Origin: an uncultured Sphingomonas sp.
Lineage (GTDB): Bacteria; Pseudomonadota; Alphaproteobacteria; Sphingomonadales; Sphingomonadaceae
DNA: 64,000 nucleotides
Reading direction: 5' to 3'
Assembly: GCF_937871615.1 (NCBI RefSeq)
Contig: NZ_CALMPA010000012.1
Location: 59,071-123,070 of the forward strand
Positions 28,347 through 37,027 of this stretch are shown here, piece by piece. The notes beneath the pieces were generated by a model. It searched no databases. It had not been told where the DNA came from and was given only the letters and a program-made list of their open reading frames with translations. The position numbers and the translations under genes are program-made. The stretch's first letter is position 1. Each line of letters begins with the position of its first letter.

Positions 28347-29465
28347 ATGGCAGCAGACCATGCCAACGGACCGCTGGACGCGGTGTCGATCCGAAAGGGC
28401 ATCGGGCTGCCATGGTGGTCGCTCGCCTTTCCCGCGCTGGCGATCGTCGCGGTGCTGGCCGGGCTGGCGAAGATGGGGACGCCCGGTGTGCTTGTCGCCG
28501 CAGCGATCCTCGTCGGCAGCGTGCTGGCGGCGGTGCATCATGCCGAGGTGGTGGCGCACAGGGTGGGCGAGCCGTTCGGCACGCTCGTGCTCGCCGTCGC
28601 GGTGACGGTGATCGAGGTGTCGCTGATCGTCAGCCTGATGCTGTCGGGCGCAGGGGACGCCTCCACGCTGGCGCGCGACACGGTGTTCGCGGCGATCATG
28701 ATTATCCTGAACGGCATCGTCGGCGTCTGCCTGCTCGCGGGCGGCGTGCAGTTTCGCGAACAGAGCTTCACGCAGACAGGCGTATCGGCGGCGCTCAACG
28801 TGCTGGTGGCGATGTCGGTGCTGACACTGGTGCTGCCCAATTACGTCGAAAGCGCGCCCGGCCCGGTCTATGCGCCATCGCAACTGGTGTTCGTCGCGAT
28901 CGTTTCGCTGATCCTCTATGGCACGTTCGTGGTGGTGCAGACGGTGCGGCATCGCAGCTATTTCCTGCCCGAAGGCGGCGGGCGGGAAGAACATGCCGAT
29001 GCGCCGACCGTGCGCACGACCTGGGCTGCGCTGGCGGTGTTGCTCGTCGCGCTTGGCGGGGTGGTGTTCCTGGCGAAGGGACTGGCCGGGACGATCGAGG
29101 CGGCGGTGCTGAGCGCGGGGCTGCCAATCGCGGTGGTCGGCGTGGTGATCGCGGCGCTGGTGCTGGCGCCCGAAAGCGTCGCGGCGTTTCGCGCGGCGCG
29201 GCGCGACCGGCTGCAAACCAGCCTCAATCTCGCGCTGGGATCGGCGCTGGCCTCGATCGGGCTGACCATCCCCACAGTCGCGGTGGTGTCGCTAATGCTC
29301 GGATTGCCGTTGACGCTGGGTATTGGCGCCAAGGGCCTGACGCTGCTGATCCTGTCGCTGTTCTCGATCACGCTGTCGCTCGGCACCGGGCGGACGACGA
29401 TATTGGGCGGGGTGGTGCATCTGGTGATTTTCGCGGTCTATCTGTTTGTCACGGTGGTGCCATGA
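28347..29465 (+). CDS. Calcium/cation:proton antiporter, ChaA-like
   Basis: Membrane transporter of 372 residues with about eleven helices, of the CaCA superfamily. The two characteristic acidic alpha-repeats are visible: GEPFGTLVLAVAVTVIEVSL at about 72-91, and the related ALGSALASIGLTIPTVAVVS at about 293-312. A hydrophilic loop with the segment GGGREEHADA lies near the middle. ChaA exchanges Ca2+, Na+ or K+ for H+. The start follows GGGAGGAACG. Its stop overlaps the start of the acetyltransferase gene by four bases, so the two are coupled. Confidence 0.86.
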   Translation: MAADHANGPLDAVSIRKGIGLPWWSLAFPALAIVAVLAGLAKMGTPGVLVAAAILVGSVLAAVHHAEVVAHRVGEPFGTLVLAVAVTVIEVSLIVSLMLSGAGDASTLARDTVFAAIMIILNGIVGVCLLAGGVQFREQSFTQTGVSAALNVLVAMSVLTLVLPNYVESAPGPVYAPSQLVFVAIVSLILYGTFVVVQTVRHRSYFLPEGGGREEHADAPTVRTTWAALAVLLVALGGVVFLAKGLAGTIEAAVLSAGLPIAVVGVVIAALVLAPESVAAFRAARRDRLQTSLNLALGSALASIGLTIPTVAVVSLMLGLPLTLGIGAKGLTLLILSLFSITLSLGTGRTTILGGVVHLVIFAVYLFVTVVP

Positions 29466-30046
29466 CGATGCGCGTCGCCGGCAACGCCGATCGCGACGCG
29501 ATCGCGGCGATGCTGGCGCGCGCGTTTCAGGATGATCCGGCGACTTCCTGGATATTGCCCGATCCCGCCGATCGCGCGCGCCGCCTGCCGCGCCTGTTTC
29601 GTTTGCTGTTCGATGGCGATGCCGGGGGGATGCGGCTGGTGACGCCGGGCGGCGAGGCGGCGACCTTGTGGCGCGGGCCGGGCGATGCCGACCTTTCGAC
29701 ATGGGAGATCGTGCGCAATGCGCCGGCGCTGCTCCACGCGCTCGGTATCGGCGGCGCCCGGCGCGCGCTGATCGTCTCGGATGCGATCGCCGCGCATCAT
29801 CCGGGCGGCGATTATTGGTATCTGCATATCGCCGGATGCGACACCGTGGCGCAGGGCAAGGGGCTGGGCGGCATGGCGGTGCGCGGCGGGCTTGAGCGCG
29901 GGGCGGGGCGGCTACCGGCCTATCTCGAAACCGCGACCGAGCGGAATCTCGGCTTTTATCGCGCGCTCGGTTTCGAGATCACGGATGAATGGCACGTGCC
30001 CAAAGGCGGCCCGCGCTTCTGGTCGATGCTGCGCCCGGCGGGGTGA
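29462..30046 (+). CDS. GNAT family N-acetyltransferase
   Basis: Acetyltransferase of 194 residues. The acetyl-CoA pyrophosphate loop is seen in DYWYLHIAGCDTVAQGKGLGG (about 119-139, reading Q/R-x-x-G-x-G), followed by AYLETATERNLGFYRALGFE, typical of motif B. The start at ATG 29462 overlaps the antiporter stop (ATGA). A longer plus-strand reading frame that covers the antiporter gene is a shadow. The substrate is unknown. Confidence 0.83.
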   Translation: MTMRVAGNADRDAIAAMLARAFQDDPATSWILPDPADRARRLPRLFRLLFDGDAGGMRLVTPGGEAATLWRGPGDADLSTWEIVRNAPALLHALGIGGARRALIVSDAIAAHHPGGDYWYLHIAGCDTVAQGKGLGGMAVRGGLERGAGRLPAYLETATERNLGFYRALGFEITDEWHVPKGGPRFWSMLRPAG

Positions 30047-30053
30047 GGGGCGG

Positions 30054-31775
30054 CTATTTCAGTTGCGGCTGGCGATCGCGCCAGGCCTGATATTGCTCCA
30101 CCGCGATCGAGCGCCGCAGCACGCGGGCCATCGGATCAATCACGACATGCGCGCCGGTCGGCACCGCGAGTGTCGCTGCACCCCCCGGCATTTCGACGCG
30201 GCGCGCAATGCCGTCGATCGAAAGCTCGATCGGCATCGGGAACGGCCCGCCTGCCTGCCATCGCAGCGTCAGCGAATCGCCGTCGCGCGTTGCGATCAGT
30301 TCGGGCAATGCCGCGCGGCGGAGATAGACGTCGAAGAACCAGCCGAGATCGCGCCCGCTCGCCGTCTTCACCGCGCGCTCGAAATCCGCGGTCGAGCCAT
30401 AGCGCGGCGCGAAATTGCCCGGCTTCGGATCGGGTCGGCCATAGACCAGTCGCCTCGTCGCATCGAAGAACGCGGCATCGCCGATCAGCCATCGCAAGGT
30501 GTGGAGCGTCCAGGCGCCCTTATAGTAAATGTCCGTCGCCGGGCCGCCCTTTGACGGTTCATAGACTTCTTCTTCCGTTCGCGGCTGGCCGGAGATCAGC
30601 GGCGCGCGGTTGAGAATCTGGTTCCGCTGCTGATCGAGCAGCACGATGTAGCGCGCTTCACCTTCGCGCCAGAGGCCGTAGAGCGGCTGCATGTAGCTCG
30701 CGAAGCCCTCGTGCAGCCAATAATCGTCCCAGTCGGCGGCGGTCATCTGGTTGCCGAACCATTCGTGGGCGAATTCATGCTGGAACAGCCAGTCGAACCC
30801 CTCGGGCGCCTTGGCATAGCCGTTGCCATAAGCGTTGATCGTCTGGTGCTCCATGCCCTTGTACGGCGTCTCGACCACGCCGACCTTTTCGTCGCCGAAC
30901 GGATAGGGGCCGATCACGCTTTCGAAGAAATCGAGCGTGGGGGCGAATTCCGCGAACAATCCGCGCGCCTGCGCTTCCTCGCCGGGCAGATACCAGTAAT
31001 GCAGCGCGATCGTGTTGCCGAAGCGGCTGTGGTAGCTGCCCGAAATCTCCTCATAAGGCGCGATGTTGAGCGCGATGGCATAAGTGTTCGGTTGGCGCGC
31101 GCGCCAGTTCCAGCGCGTGCGGCCATCGGGCAGGGTATCGACGCCGAGCAGCACGCCGTTGGCGGGCGCTTTCAGCCCCTTGGGCACGGTTATGTGCAGA
31201 TCGACCAGCGCCGGCTCCCCGGTAGGAAAATCGAGGCAGGGCCACAGCAGATCGCAGCCATAGCCTTCGTCGGTGGAGGCGATCCACGGGCGCTTGTCGG
31301 GCGTCCGTGCCCAGACCATCCCGTCGTCCCACGGGGGATTGGCCGCGACATGCGGTTCGCCGCCGTAAGTGATCTGCACGCGCACTTGGCCGCCGATCGT
31401 GACGGTATGGGGTAGGGTGATGGTCAGTCGCCCCTCGGGATTGCGCCATGCGGCTTTCGGCAGCGCCACATCGTTCACCGCGATGGCCGAGATGGCGTAG
31501 TTGCGATCGAGATCGAGCACCACCCGATCGAGCGGCGCGCGCGCGGTGAAGGTGAGTATCGCGATGCCGCTCAACGCGCGCTTTTCGGGATAGACCTCGA
31601 ACGACAGATCGGCGTGATCGAAGGCGAGCTTAGCCTGTTCGGGGTCGATCGCGCCGCCCGATCGCTGCGTCTGCGCGGTGAGCGGCGGCATTCCCTTCGC
31701 CGGCAATTGCGCGGCCGCGGCAAGCGCGAGGAGGATCATCATAAAGCCGCGATGAGCACAGCATGATTGATGCAT
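30054..31775 (-). CDS. M1 family metallopeptidase
   Basis: Zinc aminopeptidase of about 573 residues, of the gluzincin M1 type. The exopeptidase motif reads GMEHQTINAYG, and the zinc motif HEFAHEWFGNQ with the second Glu in WLHEGFASY is intact. Asp/Tyr catalytic residues are consistent with the family. The N-terminus contains a hydrophobic stretch MILLALAAAAQLPA, so the protein is probably exported to the periplasm. The start at 31775 gives a positively charged n-region; ATG at 31742 is possible and would not overlap the lon promoter. It is divergent from lon. Confidence 0.87.
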   Translation of the reverse strand: MHQSCCAHRGFMMILLALAAAAQLPAKGMPPLTAQTQRSGGAIDPEQAKLAFDHADLSFEVYPEKRALSGIAILTFTARAPLDRVVLDLDRNYAISAIAVNDVALPKAAWRNPEGRLTITLPHTVTIGGQVRVQITYGGEPHVAANPPWDDGMVWARTPDKRPWIASTDEGYGCDLLWPCLDFPTGEPALVDLHITVPKGLKAPANGVLLGVDTLPDGRTRWNWRARQPNTYAIALNIAPYEEISGSYHSRFGNTIALHYWYLPGEEAQARGLFAEFAPTLDFFESVIGPYPFGDEKVGVVETPYKGMEHQTINAYGNGYAKAPEGFDWLFQHEFAHEWFGNQMTAADWDDYWLHEGFASYMQPLYGLWREGEARYIVLLDQQRNQILNRAPLISGQPRTEEEVYEPSKGGPATDIYYKGAWTLHTLRWLIGDAAFFDATRRLVYGRPDPKPGNFAPRYGSTADFERAVKTASGRDLGWFFDVYLRRAALPELIATRDGDSLTLRWQAGGPFPMPIELSIDGIARRVEMPGGAATLAVPTGAHVVIDPMARVLRRSIAVEQYQAWRDRQPQLK

Positions 31776-31796
31776 CGGGCCGCATCACCATATAAT
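31767..31796 (+). promoter_or_regulatory. Sigma-70-like promoter of lon
   Basis: TTGATG at 31767-31772 and a perfect TATAAT at 31791-31796 are separated by 18 bases, 40 bases ahead of the lon ATG. Between the promoter and the ribosome binding site lies a hairpin, GCCGCCC/GGGCGGC, at 31805-31823, which may affect translation. No alphaproteobacterial RpoH consensus was recognised. Confidence 0.6.
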
Positions 31797-31835
31797 GATA
31801 GTTCGCCGCCCGGTCGGGGCGGCTGTGGAGTATCC

Positions 31836-34232
31836 ATGAGCCAGAATCTTCCCGTACTTCCGCTGCGCGACATTGTTGTCTTTCCGCAGATGATCGTGCC
31901 GCTGTTCGTCGGTCGCGACAAGTCGGTCGCGGCGCTGGAAGCCGCGATGGCGGGTGACAAGGAGATTTTCCTCGTCGCGCAGCTCGATCCGGCGCAGGAC
32001 GATCCCAAGGAAGACGATCTCTACGACATCGGCGTCACCGCGACGGTGCTCCAGTTGCTGAAGCTGCCGGACGGCACCGTGCGCGTGCTTGTCGAGGGTA
32101 AGGCGCGCGGGCGGCTCGGCGGGCTGATCGAGGCCGATGGCTTCCTTTCGACACGGCCCGTGCCAGTGGAGGAAACCGCTGCGGAAGGCGCCGAAATCAA
32201 CGCCTTGATGCGCTCGGTGGTCGAGCAGTTCGAGAATTACGCCAAGCTCAACCGCAAGCTGCCGGCGGAAACCTCGGTGCAACTCGCCGAGATCGAGGAT
32301 GCGGCGCGGCTGGCCGATGCGGTTGCCGGCAATATCGCGATCAAGGTTTCCGACAAGCAATCGCTGCTGGTGGAGGTCGATCCGGCCAAGAGGCTGGAGA
32401 TGGTCTATGCCTTCATGGAGGGCGAGCTTGGCGTCCTGCAGGTCGAGCGCAAGATCAAGAGCCGCGTCAAACGCCAGATGGAAAAGACGCAGCGCGAATA
32501 TTACCTCAACGAGCAGTTGAAGGCGATCCAGCGCGAACTCGGCAACGAGGGCGAGGAAGGCGAGGGCGACGAGATCGCCGAGCTGACACAGAAGATCGCC
32601 ACGCTCAAGCTTTCCAAGGAAGCGCGGACCAAGGCGACCGCCGAGTTGAAGAAGCTCAAGACGATGGCGCCGATGTCCGCCGAGGCGACGGTGGTGCGCA
32701 ATTATCTCGACGTGCTGCTCGGGCTGCCCTGGGGCAAGAAATCCAAGCTGAAGAAGGATATCGCCGCCGCGCAGGCGATCCTCGACGAGGATCATTACGC
32801 GCTGGAGAAGGTGAAGGACCGGATCGTCGAATATCTGGCGGTCCAGGCGCGCACCAACAAGCTGAAGGGGCCGATCCTGTGCCTCGTCGGCCCGCCGGGC
32901 GTGGGTAAGACCAGCCTCGGCAAGTCGATCGCCAAGGCGACCGGGCGCGAGTTCATCCGCCAGTCGCTGGGCGGCGTGCGCGACGAGGCCGAGATCAGGG
33001 GGCATCGGCGCACCTATATCGGCTCGCTGCCGGGCAAGATCGTCACCAACCTGAAGAAGGCCGGCGCGTCGAACCCGCTGTTCCTGCTCGATGAGATCGA
33101 CAAGCTGGGGCAGGATTTCCGTGGCGATCCGGCCTCCGCGCTGCTTGAGGTGCTGGATCCGGAGCAGAACAACAAGTTCAACGATCACTATCTGGAGATC
33201 GACATTGATCTCTCGGACGTGATGTTCGTCACCACCGCGAACACGCTGAACCTTCCGCAGCCGCTGCTCGATCGCATGGAGATCATCCGGCTTGAGGGCT
33301 ATACCGAGGACGAGAAGGTCGAGATCGCCGAGCGTCACCTGATCGCCAAGCAGGTGCAGGCGCATGGCTTGAAGCCCGGCGAGTTCACGCTGACCAACGA
33401 GGGGCTGCGCGCGCTGATCCAGCGCTACACCCGCGAGGCGGGCGTCCGCACGCTGGAGCGCGAGATCGCCAAGCTGGCGCGCAAGGCGCTCCGCCGGATT
33501 CTGGAGGGCAAGGCTGTGTCGGTGACGATCACGCCCGAGAACCTCCACGAATTCGCCGGCGTGCAGAAATTCCGCCACGGCCTGTCCGAGCAGGAAAATC
33601 AGATCGGTGCCGTCACGGGGCTCGCCTGGACCGAGGTGGGCGGCGAATTGCTGACGATCGAAAGCGTCACGGTGCCGGGCAAGGGCGCGGTCAAGACGAC
33701 GGGCAAGCTCGGCGATGTGATGAAGGAATCGGTGCAGGCCGCCTTCAGCTTCGTCCAGGCACGCGCGCCGTCGTTCGGGATCAAGCCGAGCCTGTTCCAT
33801 CGCAAGGATATTCATATCCATCTGCCCGAGGGCGCGGTGCCGAAGGATGGCCCGTCGGCGGGGATCGGCATCGTCACCTCGATCGTTTCGACGCTGACCG
33901 GCGTGGCGATCCGGCGCGAGGTGGCGATGACCGGCGAAGTCACGCTCAGGGGGCGCGTGCTGCCGATCGGCGGGCTGAAGGAAAAGCTGCTCGCGGCGCT
34001 GCGCGGCGGAATCGAGACGGTGCTGATCCCGCAGGAGAATGAGAAGGATCTCGCCGAAATCCCGCAGAATATCCGCGACGGCCTGAAGATCATCCCGGTC
34101 GAGCATGTCGACGAGGTGCTGCGGCTGGCGCTGACCGAGCCGCTGGAGCCGATCGACTGGACCGATGCGGACGAACTGGCAGCGCTCCCCGCGGCGCCGA
34201 CCACGCCGACGGGGGGCAAATTACATCATTGA
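31836..34232 (+). CDS. lon: Lon ATP-dependent protease (LonA)
   Basis: Serine-lysine AAA+ protease of 798 residues. The N-terminal substrate domain begins [20 protein letters not shown]. The AAA+ module has Walker [10 protein letters not shown] (about 352-360) and [17 protein letters not shown]. The catalytic pair is S674 (KDGPSAGI) and K717 (GGLKEKLLA), at the E. coli spacing of 43. It degrades misfolded and regulatory proteins. The start at 31836 follows GTGGAG; an upstream in-frame start at 31767 lies within the promoter and is rejected. Together with clpP, clpX, tig and hup it makes the conserved quality-control neighbourhood. Confidence 0.97.
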   Translation: MSQNLPVLPLRDIVVFPQMIVPLFVGRDKSVAALEAAMAGDKEIFLVAQLDPAQDDPKEDDLYDIGVTATVLQLLKLPDGTVRVLVEGKARGRLGGLIEADGFLSTRPVPVEETAAEGAEINALMRSVVEQFENYAKLNRKLPAETSVQLAEIEDAARLADAVAGNIAIKVSDKQSLLVEVDPAKRLEMVYAFMEGELGVLQVERKIKSRVKRQMEKTQREYYLNEQLKAIQRELGNEGEEGEGDEIAELTQKIATLKLSKEARTKATAELKKLKTMAPMSAEATVVRNYLDVLLGLPWGKKSKLKKDIAAAQAILDEDHYALEKVKDRIVEYLAVQARTNKLKGPILCLVGPPGVGKTSLGKSIAKATGREFIRQSLGGVRDEAEIRGHRRTYIGSLPGKIVTNLKKAGASNPLFLLDEIDKLGQDFRGDPASALLEVLDPEQNNKFNDHYLEIDIDLSDVMFVTTANTLNLPQPLLDRMEIIRLEGYTEDEKVEIAERHLIAKQVQAHGLKPGEFTLTNEGLRALIQRYTREAGVRTLEREIAKLARKALRRILEGKAVSVTITPENLHEFAGVQKFRHGLSEQENQIGAVTGLAWTEVGGELLTIESVTVPGKGAVKTTGKLGDVMKESVQAAFSFVQARAPSFGIKPSLFHRKDIHIHLPEGAVPKDGPSAGIGIVTSIVSTLTGVAIRREVAMTGEVTLRGRVLPIGGLKEKLLAALRGGIETVLIPQENEKDLAEIPQNIRDGLKIIPVEHVDEVLRLALTEPLEPIDWTDADELAALPAAPTTPTGGKLHH

Positions 34233-34242
34233 TCGCAATGGC

Positions 34243-34277
34243 GTGCGGGGGATCGTTCACTTCCCCGCGCGGGTTTT
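34243..34277 (+). terminator. Rho-independent terminator of lon
   Basis: Stem GTGCGGGG at 34243-34250 and CCCCGCGC at 34263-34270 with a 12-base loop, followed by GGGTTTT. It lies 11 bases after the lon stop. Confidence 0.8.
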
Positions 34278-34299
34278 GCGTGATAGTGATTAGTTTCGT

Positions 34300-34328
34300 T
34301 TGACACTCGCCGAGCCACGCGCCTTACT
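34300..34328 (+). promoter_or_regulatory. Candidate hup promoter
   Basis: TTGACA at 34300-34305 is a perfect -35 element. Seventeen bases later lies CTTACT, a weak -10. The site is about 73 bases before the HU start, after the lon terminator, so hup can have its own transcript. Confidence 0.5.
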
Positions 34329-34400
34329 GCCGTGATCGGCGTAGTGGCCGCGAATCCATTCTTACCTATCCAACTATCCAGCCATCGGGGGTCACTGGAC

Positions 34401-34673
34401 ATGAACAAGCAAGAACTGATCGCGGCGGTGGCGAATGCCTCCGGCCTCGGTAAGGGTGATGCCAGCCGGGCCGTCGAAGCGGTTTTCGACACGATCTCGG
34501 CCAGTCTGAAGAAGGGCGACGAAGTGCGCTTGGTCGGTTTCGGCACCTTCGCAGTCTCAAAGCGCAAGGCCTCCACCGGTCGCAATCCGCGCACCGGCGA
34601 GCCGATGACGATCAAGGCGTCGACCCAGCCGAAGTTCAAGGCGGGCAAGGTTTTGAAAGATTCGCTCAACTGA
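34401..34673 (+). CDS. hupB: DNA-binding protein HU
   Basis: Nucleoid protein of 90 residues. It starts MNKQELIAAVANASGL and contains the DNA-binding beta arm with GFGTFAVSKRKASTGRNPRT and the Pro-containing intercalating tip near 60-65, then PKFKAGKVLKDSL. An extended upstream frame from 34332 is not supported; ATG at 34401 gives the exact family length. It binds DNA without sequence preference and shapes the nucleoid. lon followed by hup is a conserved pair in proteobacteria. Confidence 0.96.
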   Translation: MNKQELIAAVANASGLGKGDASRAVEAVFDTISASLKKGDEVRLVGFGTFAVSKRKASTGRNPRTGEPMTIKASTQPKFKAGKVLKDSLN

Positions 34674-34676
34674 GGC

Positions 34677-34731
34677 GAAGCGCGGGCTGGACAGGCGCGG
34701 CTCCGGCGCCTAAAGGCCCGCTTCCGGTTTT
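34677..34731 (+). terminator. Terminator of hup
   Basis: Outer stem GAAGCGCGGGC at 34677-34687 with GCCCGCTTC at 34716-34724, enclosing a second small hairpin GGCGC/GCGCC, followed by CGGTTTTG. It starts four bases after the stop codon. Confidence 0.7.
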
Positions 34732-34746
34732 GCCCACAGGGCGATC

Positions 34747-34821
34747 GGGCGCGTAGCTCAGCGGTAGAGCACACCCTTCACACGGGTGGGGTCACAGGTT
34801 CAATCCCTGTCGCGCCCACCA
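34747..34821 (+). tRNA. tRNA-Val (CAC)
   Basis: Cloverleaf of 75 bases with encoded CCA. Acceptor GGGCGCG pairs with CGCGCCC, the D-arm is GCTCAGCGGTAGAGC, the anticodon stem CACCC/GGGTG encloses TTCACAC, giving CAC, and the T-loop is GGTTCAATCCC. A73 is as expected for Val. Confidence 0.96.
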
Positions 34822-34826
34822 TTTAG

Positions 34827-34858
34827 AGCCCGTCGGTCAGCGGATCGGCGGGCTTTTT
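34827..34858 (+). terminator. Terminator after tRNA-Val
   Basis: Stem AGCCCGTCG at 34827-34835 and CGGCGGGCT at 34846-34854, followed by a run of five T. Five bases separate it from the tRNA 3' end. Confidence 0.8.
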
Positions 34859-35045
34859 GGTTTTCCGCCGGGCACGTCATTCTGTCCCAACGCGGGATTC
34901 TCCGGGGTGGCGATTCTTGCGCTGAATCAAGGTTAACATTCTTGAAACGAATTGGCTCGTGGGTTAGTCCCATCATCGAGCTACAAAAACCAAAGAAGCG
35001 CAGCGGTCGTTTTCGTTCGCCAATTTTTTGAATAGGGGATTGGGT

Positions 35046-35708
35046 ATGCGTATCATTCTGAAGATCGCCGCTGCCGCCGCCGTCGCGGCTGCTGTTCCGG
35101 CCAGCGCGGTGCCTGTCATTACTTCGGCTGCGGTGACCGGCCCGTCGGGCACCGTGTGGAACACGACCGTCGACAGCTATTTCACGCTGTTTCTCCAGAA
35201 TCCTTACGGCAACAACCTTAACCCGAACGACAATTTCACCTCCGCCGCGCTCGATCCGGGCCGCACGGACGTGACGATCGCGGGTGACGGGTGGCCGCAG
35301 CATACCAGTGCGGGGAATTCCGATCCTTTTTATACCCTGACGCTGATCCTCAAAGAGAATAACGTGTCGAAGACGCTGTCCGGCATCTTCACCGAGCCGA
35401 CGTCATTTGGCAGCAATGGAACCTTCGCCCCGGTCAACGGCGTGGTGAATTTCTCGGGAGTGAATTACTCGCTGACCGATTTCAACTGGTTCCGCGGCAT
35501 GTCTAACATCGTCGGATCATATTCCGTTGCCAGCAAGGATGATCCGAATCGCCCGATCGGCGCGAACTATGATTATCAGGGCGCCTTCACGATCAAGGCG
35601 GCAGGTGTGCCCGAGCCGGCGACCTGGGGCCTGATGATCCTCGGCTTCGGTGCGGTCGCGGGCATGATGCGCCGCCGTCGCGAAGGCGCGGTCGAAGCCA
35701 CCGCCTGA
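35046..35708 (+). CDS. PEP-CTERM sorting-domain protein
   Basis: Secreted protein of 220 residues. A signal peptide (KIAAAAAVAAAVPASA) ends near residue 20. The body is rich in Asn, Thr, Ser and Phe, with no catalytic motif recognised. The C-terminus has the canonical PEP-CTERM signal: VPEPATWGLMILGFG, a hydrophobic helix, then MMRRRRE. PEP-CTERM proteins are processed by an exosortase and often linked to extracellular polysaccharide. Start ATG 35046 follows AGGGG; a longer frame from 35028 is less likely. It is a single gene with its own terminator, directly before the T2SS operon but 473 bases away. Confidence 0.88.
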   Translation: MRIILKIAAAAAVAAAVPASAVPVITSAAVTGPSGTVWNTTVDSYFTLFLQNPYGNNLNPNDNFTSAALDPGRTDVTIAGDGWPQHTSAGNSDPFYTLTLILKENNVSKTLSGIFTEPTSFGSNGTFAPVNGVVNFSGVNYSLTDFNWFRGMSNIVGSYSVASKDDPNRPIGANYDYQGAFTIKAAGVPEPATWGLMILGFGAVAGMMRRRREGAVEATA

Positions 35709-35730
35709 TCCGAATCCGCAAGACGCATAA

Positions 35731-35772
35731 GGAGCCGGCTGGTCGCCATGACCCGCCGGCTCTTTGCGTTTT
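35731..35772 (+). terminator. Terminator of the PEP-CTERM gene
   Basis: Stem GAGCCGGC at 35732-35739 pairs with GCCGGCTC at 35755-35762. The outer ACGCA and TGCGT extend it with small bulges, and TTTT follows at 35770-35773. It sits 22 bases after the stop. Confidence 0.75.
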
Positions 35773-35773
35773 G

Positions 35774-36181
35774 AGGCATGGGTTATCGCCTGTCGTGGGC
35801 CAGTGGCGAAATTGAGCGGACGTGCGGTGAGTAGTGTGCGAGCTGTGCTCGGTTCGTGGTGATTCGCAAGCGGTGGCGCGCGGTGTTGTTCGACCCTTGA
35901 GGGTGAGATCGCGGCGCGCCGAGGTCGATTGCGGTGCGCGAAAACGGGGGCGTCCCTGATCGAACTCAGGTAATCGATCGGCTGGAGGGGAGGCGGTCTG
36001 AGCCGGCGTATCGTCTTGTCTTCCGGCCGAAGCGACGACGCCCCAGCCGCGTGGCGCATCATCGGTAGGCGGTGCGCGGCAAGCGCCGGATGGGCGAACG
36101 CGCGAGAGAAATATTACACAAACCGCCGATCTGTCGTTAGGGTCGTGCCCGTACCGGCCGCGCGGGAATTGGTCACGCCAC
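35774..36181. other. Long region before the T2SS operon with no supported gene
   Basis: About 410 bases with no convincing ORF on either strand: frames running through it are rich in Arg, Pro and Ser and lack ribosome binding sites. GC content falls only at about 36108-36140 (AATATTACACAAACC), which may hold the gspC promoter; a -10-like TATTAC occurs at about 36111. No repeat or tRNA was seen. Confidence 0.5.
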
Positions 36182-37027
36182 ATGAAATCGAGGTTCGACG
36201 CTCGCGCGCGAGCGATCATGAGACGATTGCCGACGGCGAATGCCCGTTCGCTGGCGGAACTGGCGTTGGTGGCCGGCCTCGCGGTGGAAGTCGCGCGACT
36301 GGCCTGGGCGGTGGTCACGCCGATCGCGCCGCTGGGGGACTGGAGGTCGATCGCGCCGACGATCCCCGCAGCGCCCGCCGACGTGCTGCGCGGCTTCGAT
36401 CCCTTTTATCGGCTTGGCGGGCAGGGCGATGGCGCGCCGGCAGTCGTCACCTCGCTCCATCTCACCCTGTTCGGCACGCGGATCAACGAGGCGACCGGGC
36501 GCGGATCGGCGATCCTCGCCGGGCCGGACGGCGAGCAGAAAAGCGTGAACGTGGGGGATGAGATCATCGCTGGCGTGGTGCTCAAGGAAGTGGCTTTCGA
36601 TCATGTGACGATCGAACGCGGCGGCGCGCGCGAGGATCTGTTTCTCGATCAATCCGCGAGCGGGGCCGGCGCCGGGGCGCCTTTGCCGGGCGCATCGGGG
36701 CCGGGCGTATCCAGCGCGCCGTCGCCGTCGGCAACTGGCGAGGCGATCACTATCGAGAAATTTCAGGCTGACGTAGGGCTGGTGCCGCGCGTCGATGGCG
36801 GGCGGATCGTCGGCCTCGTCGTGCGGCCGCAGGGCTCCGGCGCGGCCTTCCGTGCCGCCGGGCTGAAGGAGGGCGACATCATTACCTCGATCGGGGGCCG
36901 ACCTGTGAACAACCTCGCTGATTTCGACAATGTCGCCGCGGGCCTCAGCGAAGGGGGGACGCTCTCGCTCTCGGTGTCGCGCAATGGCCGGACGGTGGCA
37001 TTGTCCGTGCCGGTGGCGACGCGATGA
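36182..37027 (+). CDS. gspC: Type II secretion system protein C with PDZ domain
   Basis: Inner-membrane clamp protein of 281 residues linking the outer-membrane secretin to the inner-membrane platform. It has a short cytoplasmic N-terminus, one membrane helix (about 20-45), and a periplasmic homology region containing LTLFGTRINEATGRGSAI and VNVGDEI. The C-terminal PDZ domain is at about 190-280, with GLKEGDIITSIGGRPVNN. It heads the gspC-to-gspN operon and overlaps gspD by four bases. Nothing upstream is part of the operon. Confidence 0.92.
   Translation: MKSRFDARARAIMRRLPTANARSLAELALVAGLAVEVARLAWAVVTPIAPLGDWRSIAPTIPAAPADVLRGFDPFYRLGGQGDGAPAVVTSLHLTLFGTRINEATGRGSAILAGPDGEQKSVNVGDEIIAGVVLKEVAFDHVTIERGGAREDLFLDQSASGAGAGAPLPGASGPGVSSAPSPSATGEAITIEKFQADVGLVPRVDGGRIVGLVVRPQGSGAAFRAAGLKEGDIITSIGGRPVNNLADFDNVAAGLSEGGTLSLSVSRNGRTVALSVPVATR

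Noticed and set aside
28190-30046. 618-codon plus-strand frame covering the antiporter and the acetyltransferase
   Set aside because: The first two thirds are an out-of-frame shadow of the antiporter. The true acetyltransferase start is the ATG at 29462 that overlaps the antiporter stop.
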